From: Streptomyces luomodiensis | GTDB lineage: Bacteria; Actinomycetota; Actinomycetes; Streptomycetales; Streptomycetaceae | NCBI RefSeq assembly: GCF_031679605.1 | Contig: NZ_CP117522.1 | Span: 6,200,001-6,264,000 of the forward strand | DNA length: 64,000 nt | Direction: 5' to 3' | Shown here: piece by piece, positions 32,206 to 40,437 of the stretch | Layout: each line of letters starts with the position of its first letter | Numbering within the stretch: position 1 is the stretch's first letter | Made by a program: the position numbers and the translations under genes | The notes under the pieces: model-generated | The model's input: the letters and a program-made list of their open reading frames with translations, nothing else | Databases searched by the model: none | Told to the model about the DNA's origin: nothing

Positions 32206-33605
32206 GCCTGCGGGCCCGTATCACCGCGCCGGAGGGGAACGGCGAGGGCGGCGGACGCCAGGACGGGCACCTGGTCTCCGTCTACCGCGCCAAACTGCTC
32301 GAGGAGATCGACCTCGCGGAGATGTCCTCGCTCGCCGCCACCGAGCGCCGCTCCCGGCTGGAGCGGGTGCTCGGCCACATCATCAGCCGCGAGGGCCCGG
32401 TGCTGTCGACCAGCGAGCGCTCCCAGCTGATCCGCCGGGTGGTGGACGAGGCGCTCGGCCTCGGGGTGCTCGAACCCCTCCTGGAGGACGCCTCGATCAC
32501 CGAGATCATGGTCAACGGCCCGGACCAGATCTTCGTGGAGCGCGCGGGCCGGGTGGAGCTGGTCCCCGTCCGCTTCGCCTCCGAAGAGCAGTTGATGCAG
32601 ACCATCGAGCGCATCGTCTCCACGGTCAACCGCCGGGTGGACGAGTCGAATCCGATGGTCGACGCCCGGCTGCCGTCCGGTGAGCGGGTCAACGTGATCA
32701 TCCCGCCGCTCGCCCTCACCGGCGCGACGCTCACCATCCGCCGCTTCCCGCGCGCCTACACCCTCCATGAGCTGATCGGCATGGGCACGCTGGACGAGCA
32801 GATGCTGATGCTGCTCGCGGCGCTGGTGCGGGCCAAGTTCAACGTCGTGGTCTCCGGCCCCACCGGCTCCGGCAAGACCACCCTGCTCAACGCCCTCTCC
32901 GGGCTGATCCCCGACGGGGAGCGCATCATCACCGTCGAGGACGCCGCCGAGCTCCAGCTCCAGCAGACCCATGTCATCCGGCTGGAATCGCGGCCGCCCA
33001 ACGTCGAGGGCAAGGGCCGGATCACCATCCGCGACCTGGTCCGCAACTCCCTCCGGATGCGCCCCGACCGCATCATCGTCGGCGAGGTGCGCGGCGGGGA
33101 GACCCTCGACATGCTCCAGGCCATGTCCACCGGCCACGACGGGTCGCTGGCCACCGTCCACGCCAACAGCGCCGAGGACGCGCTGATGCGGCTCCAGACG
33201 CTCGCCTCCATGTCGGACGTGGCGATCCCCTACGAGGCGCTGCGGGACCAGATCAACAGCGCCGTGGACTGCGTCGTCCAGCTCGTCCGGCACGCCGACG
33301 GCTCGCGCCGGATCAGCGAGATCGCGCTGCTGGACAGCCACGGCCACGAGGCCTACCGCATCGCCACCGTTTGCCGCTTCGACGCCCAGCCCATGGGCGC
33401 GGACCGGGTGGTGCACGGCCGGTTCCGCTACTTCCCGCTGCCGGAGCGGGTCGCGGAGCGGCTGCGGATGGCGAGCGAACCGACGCCGCCGGCCTTCGGC
33501 GTGGCCGCCTTCCCGGCCCAGCTGGCCACCCGCGCGGCCGGATCCGACCCGTACGACCGGCCGCCGCACGACCGACCCCCGTATCACCCCAGGGACCGGA
33601 GGTAG
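32202..33605 (+). CDS. tadA: Tad pilus assembly ATPase TadA/CpaF
   Basis: 467 aa from the ATG overlapping the tadE stop (GGGAGG upstream). Type II/IV secretion ATPase: N-terminal domain (EPLLEDASITEIMVNGPDQIFVE), Walker A SGPTGSGKTT at about residues 220-229, Asp box TVEDAAELQL, Walker B RIIVGEVRGGE, His box TGHDGSLATVHANS. The C-terminal 50 residues are Pro/Arg/Asp-rich. Cytoplasmic hexameric motor for Flp pilus extrusion, and in Tad systems also retraction. Followed 8 nt later by tadB. Confidence 0.96.
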   Translation: MSLRARITAPEGNGEGGGRQDGHLVSVYRAKLLEEIDLAEMSSLAATERRSRLERVLGHIISREGPVLSTSERSQLIRRVVDEALGLGVLEPLLEDASITEIMVNGPDQIFVERAGRVELVPVRFASEEQLMQTIERIVSTVNRRVDESNPMVDARLPSGERVNVIIPPLALTGATLTIRRFPRAYTLHELIGMGTLDEQMLMLLAALVRAKFNVVVSGPTGSGKTTLLNALSGLIPDGERIITVEDAAELQLQQTHVIRLESRPPNVEGKGRITIRDLVRNSLRMRPDRIIVGEVRGGETLDMLQAMSTGHDGSLATVHANSAEDALMRLQTLASMSDVAIPYEALRDQINSAVDCVVQLVRHADGSRRISEIALLDSHGHEAYRIATVCRFDAQPMGADRVVHGRFRYFPLPERVAERLRMASEPTPPAFGVAAFPAQLATRAAGSDPYDRPPHDRPPYHPRDRR

Positions 33606-33613
33606 CAGGGCCC

Positions 33614-34552
33614 ATGGACCATCTCGCGACGGCGGCCCTCGGCGCGACGCTGGTGTGCGGCGCGCTGGGCGTCGTGGGCGTGCACAGCTACGTCCGCGGC
33701 AAGGAGCAGCAGCGCGCGCTGATCGACCGGCTCTCGGAGACCGGTCCGCTGCCGGGCGGTGCCCGCGGGCGCCGGTTCGCCCGGCTGGACCGGCGGCTGC
33801 GCGCCACCTCCGTCGGCCGGAAGCTGGAGCTGCGGCTGGCGGCCACGGGCCTGGAGATCACCCCGGGGGAGTTCTTCGTCTGGACGGCGGGGGCGGCGGC
33901 CGGGCTGTGGCTGCTCGCGGCGTCCTTCCTGGCGGCGTTCTTCGGCCCGATAGCCGCGGTGATCGCCGTCTGGGGGGCCTTCGCGTTCCTCAACTGGCAG
34001 CGGCAGAAGCGGATAGAGCGGTTCATCAACCAGCTGCCCGAGCTGTCGCGGATCCTGGCCAACGCCACCCAGGCCGGGCTGGCGCTGCGCACCGCGCTGG
34101 GCATGGCGGCGGACGAGATGGAGGCCCCGGCGGGCGAGGAGCTGGCCAAGGTCGCGGCCAAGCTGGCCGTGGGCCACTCGATCGACGACGCGCTGGAGGA
34201 GCTGGCGGAGCGGCTGCCGTCCCGGGAGCTGGTGGTGCTGGTCACCACGCTGGTGCTGTCCAACCGCGCGGGCGGGACCGTGGTCAGCTCGCTGCGCAAC
34301 CTCACCCAGACGCTGGAGGAGCGCAAGGAGACCCGGCGGGAGGTGCGCACCCAGCTCTCCCAGGTGACCGTCACCGCGTATGTCGTACCGCTGCTGGGGA
34401 TCGGCACGCTGCTGCTGATGAACCGGATCTCGGCGGGCTCACTGGACCGGATGACGTCCTCCTTCTGGGGCCAGGCCGCGGTGGTCGCGGCCTTCTGCCT
34501 GTACGGCATCGGCTTCTTCCTCATCCGCCGCATGTCCAGAATCGACGTCTGA
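33614..34552 (+). CDS. tadB: Tad pilus platform protein TadB
   Basis: 312 aa inner-membrane protein. N-terminal membrane helix, a pair of helices in the middle (TAGAAAGLWLLAASFLAAFF), T2SSF domain (INQLPELSRILANATQAGLALRTAL ... SNRAGGTVVSSLRNLTQTLEERKETRREVRT), and two C-terminal helices. Works with TadC as platform for the TadA motor. Start at the ATG at 33614, since the frame upstream overlaps tadA. Confidence 0.92.
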   Translation: MDHLATAALGATLVCGALGVVGVHSYVRGKEQQRALIDRLSETGPLPGGARGRRFARLDRRLRATSVGRKLELRLAATGLEITPGEFFVWTAGAAAGLWLLAASFLAAFFGPIAAVIAVWGAFAFLNWQRQKRIERFINQLPELSRILANATQAGLALRTALGMAADEMEAPAGEELAKVAAKLAVGHSIDDALEELAERLPSRELVVLVTTLVLSNRAGGTVVSSLRNLTQTLEERKETRREVRTQLSQVTVTAYVVPLLGIGTLLLMNRISAGSLDRMTSSFWGQAAVVAAFCLYGIGFFLIRRMSRIDV

Positions 34553-34607
34553 ACCAGAGCGAACCAGGTCTTACCGGAACAAACGGGAGTGAAGGGGACA
34601 CAGGGAC

Positions 34608-35495
34608 ATGGCACTGCTGCTGGCGCTGGCGGCCGGCCTCGCGGTGGCGGGCATCGCCTACGGCATCGCGCTGTACCGCAGCGAGGCCAAACTGCCCAGC
34701 GATCTGGCGGTGGCCCTGGAGGTCGGCTCCAGCCGGACGACCGCGGTCGGCTCGGCCGTCGACCGGCTGGGCATGCGCTACGCCCCCTTCGTGCTGCGGC
34801 TGATGGGCGAGAAGCGGGTGGCCCGGGTCCGCCGGCGGATCGATCTGGCGGGCAACCCGGGCGGTCTGACGGTGGACCGCTACGCGGCCCGGCGGGCGGT
34901 CTACGGAGCGCTGGGCTTCGGCGGGGCGCTGGTGATGCTGCTCAAGGGCCAGGTGCTGCTGGCGCTGCTGCTGGTGGCGTTCGGGCTGTTCTGGATCGAG
35001 GTGGGCATCTGGGCGGCGGTGCGGGAGCGCAAGGACGCGATCGAGCGGACCCTGCCGGACTTCCTGGACGTCCTCGCGGTCGTGGTGAGCGCCGGACTGA
35101 GTTTCCGTCAGGCCCTGGACCGGGTCGCGGAGAAGTACGAGGGTCCCTGGGCGGATGAACTTCGCATCACACTTCGGCAAATGGACATGGGTGTCAGCCG
35201 CCGCCAGGCGTTCGAGGAACTACGTCAGCGTAATGACTCGGAACAGGTCGCGCAGTTCGTCACCGCGCTCCAGCAGGGTGAGGAGCTGGGCGCTCCGATT
35301 GTCGAGACATTGATCGCCATTGCGAACGACATGCGCCGTACGGACGCGCAGAACGCCCGGCGGCGTGCGGCCCGCGCGGTGCCGAAGGCGACCATGGTCA
35401 TTACGACCTTCATGGTGCCCGGAACGATGGTGTTGCTCGTCGCGGGGTTCTTCATCGGGTCCGGTACCGACTTCGGCTCGGTGACCGGTGACTGA
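34608..35495 (+). CDS. tadC: Tad pilus platform protein TadC
   Basis: 295 aa, the second T2SSF-domain platform protein: FLDVLAVVVSAGLSFRQALDRVAEKY, QFVTALQQGEELGAPIVETL, MRRTDAQNARRRAARAVPKATMV, then a terminal membrane helix. Membrane segments also near residues 3-20 and 100-140. It follows tadB by 55 nt and precedes the pilin gene by 274 bp. Confidence 0.92.
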   Translation: MALLLALAAGLAVAGIAYGIALYRSEAKLPSDLAVALEVGSSRTTAVGSAVDRLGMRYAPFVLRLMGEKRVARVRRRIDLAGNPGGLTVDRYAARRAVYGALGFGGALVMLLKGQVLLALLLVAFGLFWIEVGIWAAVRERKDAIERTLPDFLDVLAVVVSAGLSFRQALDRVAEKYEGPWADELRITLRQMDMGVSRRQAFEELRQRNDSEQVAQFVTALQQGEELGAPIVETLIAIANDMRRTDAQNARRRAARAVPKATMVITTFMVPGTMVLLVAGFFIGSGTDFGSVTGD

Positions 35496-35769
35496 CGGTC
35501 TCTTTTGGGTGAACTTCCTTCGCGATTGCAATCGAATGTGGGACAGTCGTCGCCGGTGAACTCCTCGCGCCGGGAGGGGGTGAGACGGATGCGCGGCCGC
35601 TGCCGGTCCCTGTGCTCACGGTTCGAACGTGGTGAACGGGGAAGGCAATGCTTCCTGGAGCACTGTTCCGAGACGGCTGTTTCGGCGTACTTTGCTCCTG
35701 TCGCGAGCGGCATGACGGGGGTTGAGTCGCCGGACCACGAAGGCACGGCAGCCCATGGAGGGGAACACA
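35496..35769 (+). other. Leader region upstream of the flp pilin gene
   Basis: 274 bp between tadC and flp without a convincing gene. Lower GC than its surroundings in places (for example gcgattgcaatcgaatgtgg at 35521-35540). The gap and the strong GGAGGGG site at its end suggest that the major pilin has its own promoter for higher expression. Confidence 0.45.
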
Positions 35770-35934
35770 ATGGGGAAGCGCGTCATGCGGAACGATCGGG
35801 GCCAGACCTCGATCGAATACCTGGGCATCATCGCCGTGGTGGTGGCCATCGTGCTGGTGCTGTCGACCACGGACTTCGGCAGCATGATCGCAAACGCCAT
35901 CTCCAACAAGATCTCCCAGGTCGTCGGCATCTGA
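35770..35934 (+). CDS. flp: Flp-family type IVb major pilin
   Basis: 54 aa from ATG at 35770 (GGAGGGG about 6 nt upstream), too short for many gene finders. Leader MGKRVMRNDRG, then the cleavage motif G|QTSIEY with Glu at +5, and a hydrophobic helix LGIIAVVVAIVLVLS; the mature peptide is about 43 residues, ending SQVVGI. This is the expected major subunit of the Flp pilus, processed by the prepilin peptidase at 40438. Confidence 0.9.
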   Translation: MGKRVMRNDRGQTSIEYLGIIAVVVAIVLVLSTTDFGSMIANAISNKISQVVGI

Positions 35935-35942
35935 TCAGCCCC

Positions 35943-36641
35943 GTGACAGCGCGGCGAGACCTCAGGAGCGACGCGGGGCAGGCATTCCCGATCTACATCA
36001 CGGCGGTGGCGGGCCTCCTGTTCCTCGCGCTCGCCCTCTTCGCCGTCGGCCAGGCCGGAGCCACCCGCAACGGCGGACAGACCGCCGCCGACGCGGCGGC
36101 CCTCGCGGCCGCCCAGGACTACCGCGACCAGCTGCGGAAGGGGTTCCTGGAGGCGATCGCGAACGGCAGCGCATGGGAGGACCTGCTCAGCGGACGGGGA
36201 CTGGGCGGCACCAGCGCCTGTGACGAGGCGCAGTGGTTCGCCGACCAGAACGGCGCGGACGTCACCGACTGCCAAGGGCCCGACTTCCTGCCGACGTCCT
36301 TCACCGTCACGGTCCGGACGCACAAGCCCGTGGGCAAGACCGTCATCCCCGGCACGGAGAACAAGCACGCCGAGGCGACGGCCAAGGCGGTCGTCACCCC
36401 GCGCTGCACGGCCGAGGAACCCGCCCCGCCGACCAAGCTGCCCGACGAGGACGGCGGGGGCGGTAAGGACGACGGCGGTAAGGACGACGACGAAGGCGGC
36501 GACGGCGGTAAGGACGACGGCAAGGACGACAAGCCGCCCATCGACCTGCGCTGCGACGGAGTCGACCTGACCATCGACCCGACGCGTCTGGACCTCTTCC
36601 CCGACGCCAAAGACCTCTTCTCCGTGCACCTTGCCGACTGA
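35943..36641 (+). CDS. TadE/TadG-like pilus assembly protein with acidic Gly-Lys-Asp tail
   Basis: 232 aa from a GTG 8 nt after flp. N-terminal Flp-assembly TadE/G-like domain (DAGQAFPIYITAVAGLLFLALALFAVGQAG, then NGGQTAADAAALAAAQDY). One membrane helix; the rest is outside the membrane, with Cys pair candidates (SACDEAQ, DCQGPD, RCTAEE, RCDGVD). A low-complexity GGKDD repeat spans about residues 170-205. Probably a minor envelope component of the pilus. Confidence 0.82.
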   Translation: MTARRDLRSDAGQAFPIYITAVAGLLFLALALFAVGQAGATRNGGQTAADAAALAAAQDYRDQLRKGFLEAIANGSAWEDLLSGRGLGGTSACDEAQWFADQNGADVTDCQGPDFLPTSFTVTVRTHKPVGKTVIPGTENKHAEATAKAVVTPRCTAEEPAPPTKLPDEDGGGGKDDGGKDDDEGGDGGKDDGKDDKPPIDLRCDGVDLTIDPTRLDLFPDAKDLFSVHLAD

Positions 36642-36672
36642 CGAGCGAACGAAGAGCAAAGGACAGCGAGCG

Positions 36673-37254
36673 ATGAGCATGCGGCACACGACGAAGGCCC
36701 GGAGGGGGGCCGCCGCGACGGCGCTCGCCGCGGCCCTGGCCCTCGCCATGGCCGGGTGCGGCAGCGGCGACGGCAGCGAGAAGCCCGACGACGGCGCCGG
36801 CCGGGCGTCGACCGCGGCCAAGGACGACGGCGGGAAGCAGGAGCCGGCGGTGGACACCTCCAAGACCATCGGCGAGATGAAGGGGCCCGGCGGGATCGTC
36901 GTCACCCTGCACTCCGCGGTGCGCGACGACGGCGGGTTCGTCACCGTGAACGGCACCGTCACCAACCGCGGCAGCCAGCTCTTCAACGCGATCGACTGGC
37001 GCTCGAAGGAGACCGAGGTGAAGTCCCAGTCATCCGTCTCGGGCGCGTCCCTGATCGACGAGAAGGGCAAGAAGCGCTATCTCGTCCTGCGGGACACCGA
37101 CGGCCAGTGCCTGTGCACCACGGGGCTCTCCGGGATCAAACCCAATGAGAGCCGCCCGCTGTTCGCGCAGTTCCCGGCCCCGCCGAAGAGCGTCACCGAG
37201 GTCGACTTCCAGATCCCGACCATGCCGTCCGTCGGCATCACGCTCTCCGGGTGA
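36673..37254 (+). CDS. Putative lipoprotein of the Tad locus
   Basis: 193 aa. Signal peptide ending in a lipobox (LAMAGC, Cys at about 28), then an acidic Gly/Asp/Lys linker and a beta-rich domain (VVTLHSAVRDDGGFVTVNGTVTNRGSQLFNAIDW) of the DUF4352-like, Ig-fold type. C-terminal CLCTTGLSGIKPNESRPLFAQFPAPP. Anchored outside the membrane. The first 14 codons of the open frame are excluded because they lack a start with a ribosome site and precede the signal peptide. Next gene overlaps its stop. Confidence 0.8.
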   Translation: MSMRHTTKARRGAAATALAAALALAMAGCGSGDGSEKPDDGAGRASTAAKDDGGKQEPAVDTSKTIGEMKGPGGIVVTLHSAVRDDGGFVTVNGTVTNRGSQLFNAIDWRSKETEVKSQSSVSGASLIDEKGKKRYLVLRDTDGQCLCTTGLSGIKPNESRPLFAQFPAPPKSVTEVDFQIPTMPSVGITLSG

Positions 37255-37895
37255 GCCGCGCCATGACACCGGATGCGACAGCCCGCACCCCGCGCCGCGG
37301 CCCCGTCCTCGCCGCGCTGGCCGCCACCGCGCTCTGGATCACCCTCGCCGTCCCGCCGCCGCCCGCCCACGCGGACAGCGGCCCCGGCGCGCCCGCCGAC
37401 ACCACCCCGCCGGTGAAGATCGACCCCGAGGACGCCGATCTGCGGATGCCCGGGGGCGCCGAGCTCGCGCCCGGCCGGGTCCTGGACATCAAGTCCGTGG
37501 TCGAGACCGACGACGGCGACGAGCGGCGGGAGGACACCAACGCCAAGGTGAAGTTCGCCCTCCAGGCCGAGGTGCTGTTCGGCAAGGACAGCGCGAACCT
37601 CGGCGGCGAGGCGAAGGCCCGGATCAAGGAGATCGCCGCCGAGGCCGAGCGGCAGCACGCGAACACCGTCCGCGTCTTCGGCTTCACCGACAACCTTGGC
37701 TCGGCGTCCCATGGGGTCGCGCTGTCGAAGGAGCGGGCCAACGCGGTGCAGCAGGCGCTCGCCGAGGAGCTCGACCCCTCGGTCGGCTATGAGATCCGGG
37801 GCTACGGCGAGCAGTACCCGATCGCGGACAACGGGAGCGAGGAAGGCCGCAAGCGCAACCGCCGGGTGGAGGTCAGCTTCCCCAGGACCGGCTGA
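37251..37895 (+). CDS. Exported OmpA-family peptidoglycan-binding protein
   Basis: 214 aa from the GTG overlapping the lipoprotein TGA (ATG at 37263 is the alternative). Signal peptide VLAALAATALWITLAV. OmpA C-terminal domain: VLFGKDSANLGGEAKARIKEIA, VFGFTDNLGSASHGVALSKERANAV and the peptidoglycan-contact IRGYGEQYPIADNGSEEGRKRNRRVEV. Likely ties the pilus apparatus to the cell wall. Coupled to the lipoprotein gene. Confidence 0.88.
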   Translation: MSRAMTPDATARTPRRGPVLAALAATALWITLAVPPPPAHADSGPGAPADTTPPVKIDPEDADLRMPGGAELAPGRVLDIKSVVETDDGDERREDTNAKVKFALQAEVLFGKDSANLGGEAKARIKEIAAEAERQHANTVRVFGFTDNLGSASHGVALSKERANAVQQALAEELDPSVGYEIRGYGEQYPIADNGSEEGRKRNRRVEVSFPRTG

Positions 37896-37981
37896 GCGGC
37901 GGGACCGGCTGAGCGCCGGGACCAGCTGAGCGGCGGGACTGACTGAGCGCGGGACGGCTGAGCGCGGGACCGGCTGAGTGG
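37892..37981 (+). repeat. 15-17-bp tandem repeat after the OmpA gene
   Basis: Six units of the type CTGAGCGGCGGGACCGG (37892, 37909, 37926, 37943, 37958 and a partial at 37974). The first overlaps the TGA stop. Each unit carries a TGA, so readthrough is stopped repeatedly. Non-coding. Confidence 0.8.
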
Positions 37982-38003
37982 CCTCGGCGGCCGATGCCGC
38001 ATC

Positions 38004-39305
38004 ATGGGAATGTCCCCGCACCCTCCCCCGGAGTCCGTCCTGACCACCGCCGTCGCCGAGACCCTTGCCGTCGTCCTGCTCCTCGGCGTACTGGCCTTCG
38101 CCGTGGTGCGCCCCCGGGGCTGGCCGGAAGCGGTCGCGGCCGTGCCCGCCGCCGGGATCGTGGTGGCCACCGGGGCGGTCTCGCCCGCCCGTGCCTGGGC
38201 GGAGACCCGGGGACTGCTGCCCGTCGTGGGGTTCCTGGCAGCCGTGCTGCTGCTGGCCCGGATGTGCGCGGACGAGGGGCTCTTCGAGGCGGCCGGACAG
38301 GCCGTGGCGCGGGCCTGCGCGGGGCGCACGGACCGGCTGCTGGGCGGGGTGTTCGCCGTCGCGGCCGTCGTCACCGCCGTACTGAGCCTGGATGCCACCG
38401 TCGTGCTGCTCACCCCCGTGGTGTTCGCCACGACGGCCCGGCTCGGGGCGCGGTCCCGGCCGCATGTGTACGCCTGCGCCCATCTGTCGAACTCGGCGTC
38501 CCTGCTCCTCCCGGTCTCCAACCTCACCAATCTGCTCGCCCTGGAGGCCGGCGGGGTCTCCTTCACCCGGTTCGCCGTGCTGATGGGGCCCGCCTGGCTG
38601 CTGACCATCGGCATCGAGTACCTGGTCTTCCGCCGCTTCTTCGCCGCCGACCTGGCCGCCGGGACCGCCGAGCCCCCGCCCGCCGACTGGCCCCGGGTGC
38701 CGGTGTTCGCGCTGACCGTGCTGCTGCTGACCCTCGCCGGGTTCGTCGGGACCTCGCTGGCGGGGCTCGACCCCCAGTGGGCGGCCTGGGCGGGGGCGCT
38801 GGTGCTCACCGTAAGGGCGCTGCGGCGCCGCCGGACGACCGTAAGGGGGGCCGTCGGCGCGGCCGGGCCGCTGTTCTGCCTGTTCGTGCTGGCGCTCGGG
38901 GTGGTGGTCGAGGCCGTGCTCGCGGGCGGTCTCCAGGACGCGCTGGCCCAGGTGCTGCCCAGTGGGTCGAGCCTGCCCGCGCTGCTCGGGATCGCGGCGG
39001 TCGCGGCGGTGCTGGCCAACCTCATCAACAATCTGCCCGCCGTGCTGGCCCTGCTGCCGATCGCCTCCGGGGGAGGTCCAGGGCCCGTGCTCGCCGTGCT
39101 GATCGGTGTGAACCTGGGGCCGAACCTCACCTACGTCGGCTCGCTGGCCACCCTGCTGTGGCGCCGCATCGTCCACCGATACGAGCCGGACACCGGCTCC
39201 GACCTGGGGGTCTTCACCCGCCTGGGGCTGCTGACCGCACCGGCGACGGTGGTGGCCGCGACGGCGGCCATGTGGGTGATGCTGAGGATCACCGGAAGCG
39301 GATGA
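38004..39305 (+). CDS. ArsB/SLC13-type anion permease
   Basis: 433 aa with about 11-12 membrane segments. Ion-transporter superfamily features: internal repeat with LSLDATVVLLTPVVFATTAR and LSNSASLLLPVSNLTNLLAL in the first half and LANLINNLPAVLALLPIA with GVNLGPNLTYVGSLATLLW in the second half, as in ArsB and its relatives. Substrate not determinable; arsenite or another anion are family options. ATG at 38004 or 38010. No arsenic regulator or reductase gene lies nearby, which argues against calling it an arsenic gene. Confidence 0.85.
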   Translation: MGMSPHPPPESVLTTAVAETLAVVLLLGVLAFAVVRPRGWPEAVAAVPAAGIVVATGAVSPARAWAETRGLLPVVGFLAAVLLLARMCADEGLFEAAGQAVARACAGRTDRLLGGVFAVAAVVTAVLSLDATVVLLTPVVFATTARLGARSRPHVYACAHLSNSASLLLPVSNLTNLLALEAGGVSFTRFAVLMGPAWLLTIGIEYLVFRRFFAADLAAGTAEPPPADWPRVPVFALTVLLLTLAGFVGTSLAGLDPQWAAWAGALVLTVRALRRRRTTVRGAVGAAGPLFCLFVLALGVVVEAVLAGGLQDALAQVLPSGSSLPALLGIAAVAAVLANLINNLPAVLALLPIASGGGPGPVLAVLIGVNLGPNLTYVGSLATLLWRRIVHRYEPDTGSDLGVFTRLGLLTAPATVVAATAAMWVMLRITGSG

Positions 39306-39348
39306 TGCCGCGGATCACCGGAAGCTGAGGGGACCACCGCCGGAAAGC

Positions 39349-39382
39349 CGAAGGGCCGCCGTCGAGCGACGGCGGCCCTTCG
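39349..39382. terminator. Bidirectional terminator
   Basis: Perfect 15-bp stem CGAAGGGCCGCCGTC with loop GAGC between the convergent permease and cold-shock genes. Confidence 0.8.
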
Positions 39383-39390
39383 AAACCAGC

Positions 39391-39795
39391 TCAGGATTCG
39401 ATCCAGTTGTGTGCCTGCGCGATCTCGATGACCCGCCTGCGCACCTGCTTGATCTGGTCGGCGGTCAGGCTGCCGCCCACCTCGACCAGCGCCTCGGTCA
39501 GCTCCTGCCGGAACTCGGCGACCGACAGCACATCGCACATGGTGTCGTCGCCGTCCGGCCCGGCGGAGGGCCGTACGACCGGCGCGGCACGCTCGACGAT
39601 GCGCACCTCGGATGCCTTGGGCCCCTTGTCGCCGTACTCCGGAACGAACCGCACCTTGGACCCGGGCTGGAAGAGATGCTTCTCGTCCAGCAGGTCATTG
39701 GCGTGCATGAAGACGTCCTCGCCACCGTCGTCCGGTGCGATGAAGCCGTAGCCGCGGAACTCGTCGAAACGCAGAATCTTGCCCGTGGTCGTCAC
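39391..39795 (-). CDS. Cold-shock domain protein with C-terminal extension
   Basis: 134 aa from the GTG complementary to 39793-39795. Residues 1-68: cold-shock OB-fold with RNP1-like RGYGFIAPDDG and RNP2-like EDVFMHAND. The remaining 65 residues exceed the 67-aa classic CspA size and form a conserved-looking helical tail (FRQELTEALVEVG; ADQIKQVRRRVIEIAQAHNW). The frame is open well upstream but that part is composition noise. RNA/ssDNA binding; the tail may give a specific partner. Confidence 0.88.
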   Translation of the reverse strand: MTTTGKILRFDEFRGYGFIAPDDGGEDVFMHANDLLDEKHLFQPGSKVRFVPEYGDKGPKASEVRIVERAAPVVRPSAGPDGDDTMCDVLSVAEFRQELTEALVEVGGSLTADQIKQVRRRVIEIAQAHNWIES

Positions 39796-39875
39796 CGTGC
39801 TACCCCTACCCCTGATACCTCTACCTCGATGACCTCGACCGCGATCGAGGGTGTCCCAACCATGACACTGAGAGG

Positions 39876-40409
39876 TCAGCGTACAGAAGGAGGGGGCGGC
39901 GCAGAAGGGCCGGGGGCGATCGCGACCCGCACGCCCCTGCGCACACCCCAGCGCGCCAACGCGCCCGCCTCCGCCTCCAGGACATGGCGGGAGCGGAACC
40001 GGGGGCGGCCGAGCCGGCCGGGGCGCAGGGTGTGGACGTCGAGCACGGTGAGCCGCCGGTCCAGATAGGCGACGTCGATGGCGAACCGCATCCGGAAGGT
40101 GTGCACACCGCTCGCGGGGGTGAGGAGCAGCGCGCCGGTCAGGCCGTCCCGGCCGAGCAGACCGCGGGCACGGGCCCGGTAGGAGGCGGCGATGGTGAGC
40201 GGAATGTCCACCGTGCGCCTCGCGGCGCCCTCCGCGCCCGCAGCGCCTTCTGGGTCCTCCTCCGCGTCCGCCCCGGCGCCCTGCGCGCCGTCCCCGAGCA
40301 CCCGCAGCGTCCCCGTACCGTCCCGCCAGCGGCCCACGCCCGCCCCCTCCAGCCGTTCGAGCCTTCCCGCTCTTCCCGTCCTTCCCGTCCTTCCCGCGCA
40401 GTGTTCCAC
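39876..40409 (-). CDS. DUF192 family protein
   Basis: 177 aa at most, from a GTG. The core is DUF192: IPLTIAASYRARARGLLGRDGLTGALLL, VHTFRMRFAIDVAYLDR, VLEAEAGALARWGVRRG. The first 65 residues are Gly/Arg/Ala-rich repeats (TGRTGRAGRLERLEG) and the true start may be inside them. Divergent by 28 bp from the prepilin peptidase. In actinobacteria DUF192 genes often sit with Tad genes; function unknown. Confidence 0.82.
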   Translation of the reverse strand: MEHCAGRTGRTGRAGRLERLEGAGVGRWRDGTGTLRVLGDGAQGAGADAEEDPEGAAGAEGAARRTVDIPLTIAASYRARARGLLGRDGLTGALLLTPASGVHTFRMRFAIDVAYLDRRLTVLDVHTLRPGRLGRPRFRSRHVLEAEAGALARWGVRRGVRVAIAPGPSAPPPPSVR

Positions 40410-40437
40410 CGGCCGGGCGCTTCCGTAGGCTCGGCCC

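Noticed and set aside
38004..39305. Naming the permease arsB.
   Set aside because: Fold matches the ArsB/SLC13 superfamily, but there is no arsR, arsC or other arsenic gene beside it.
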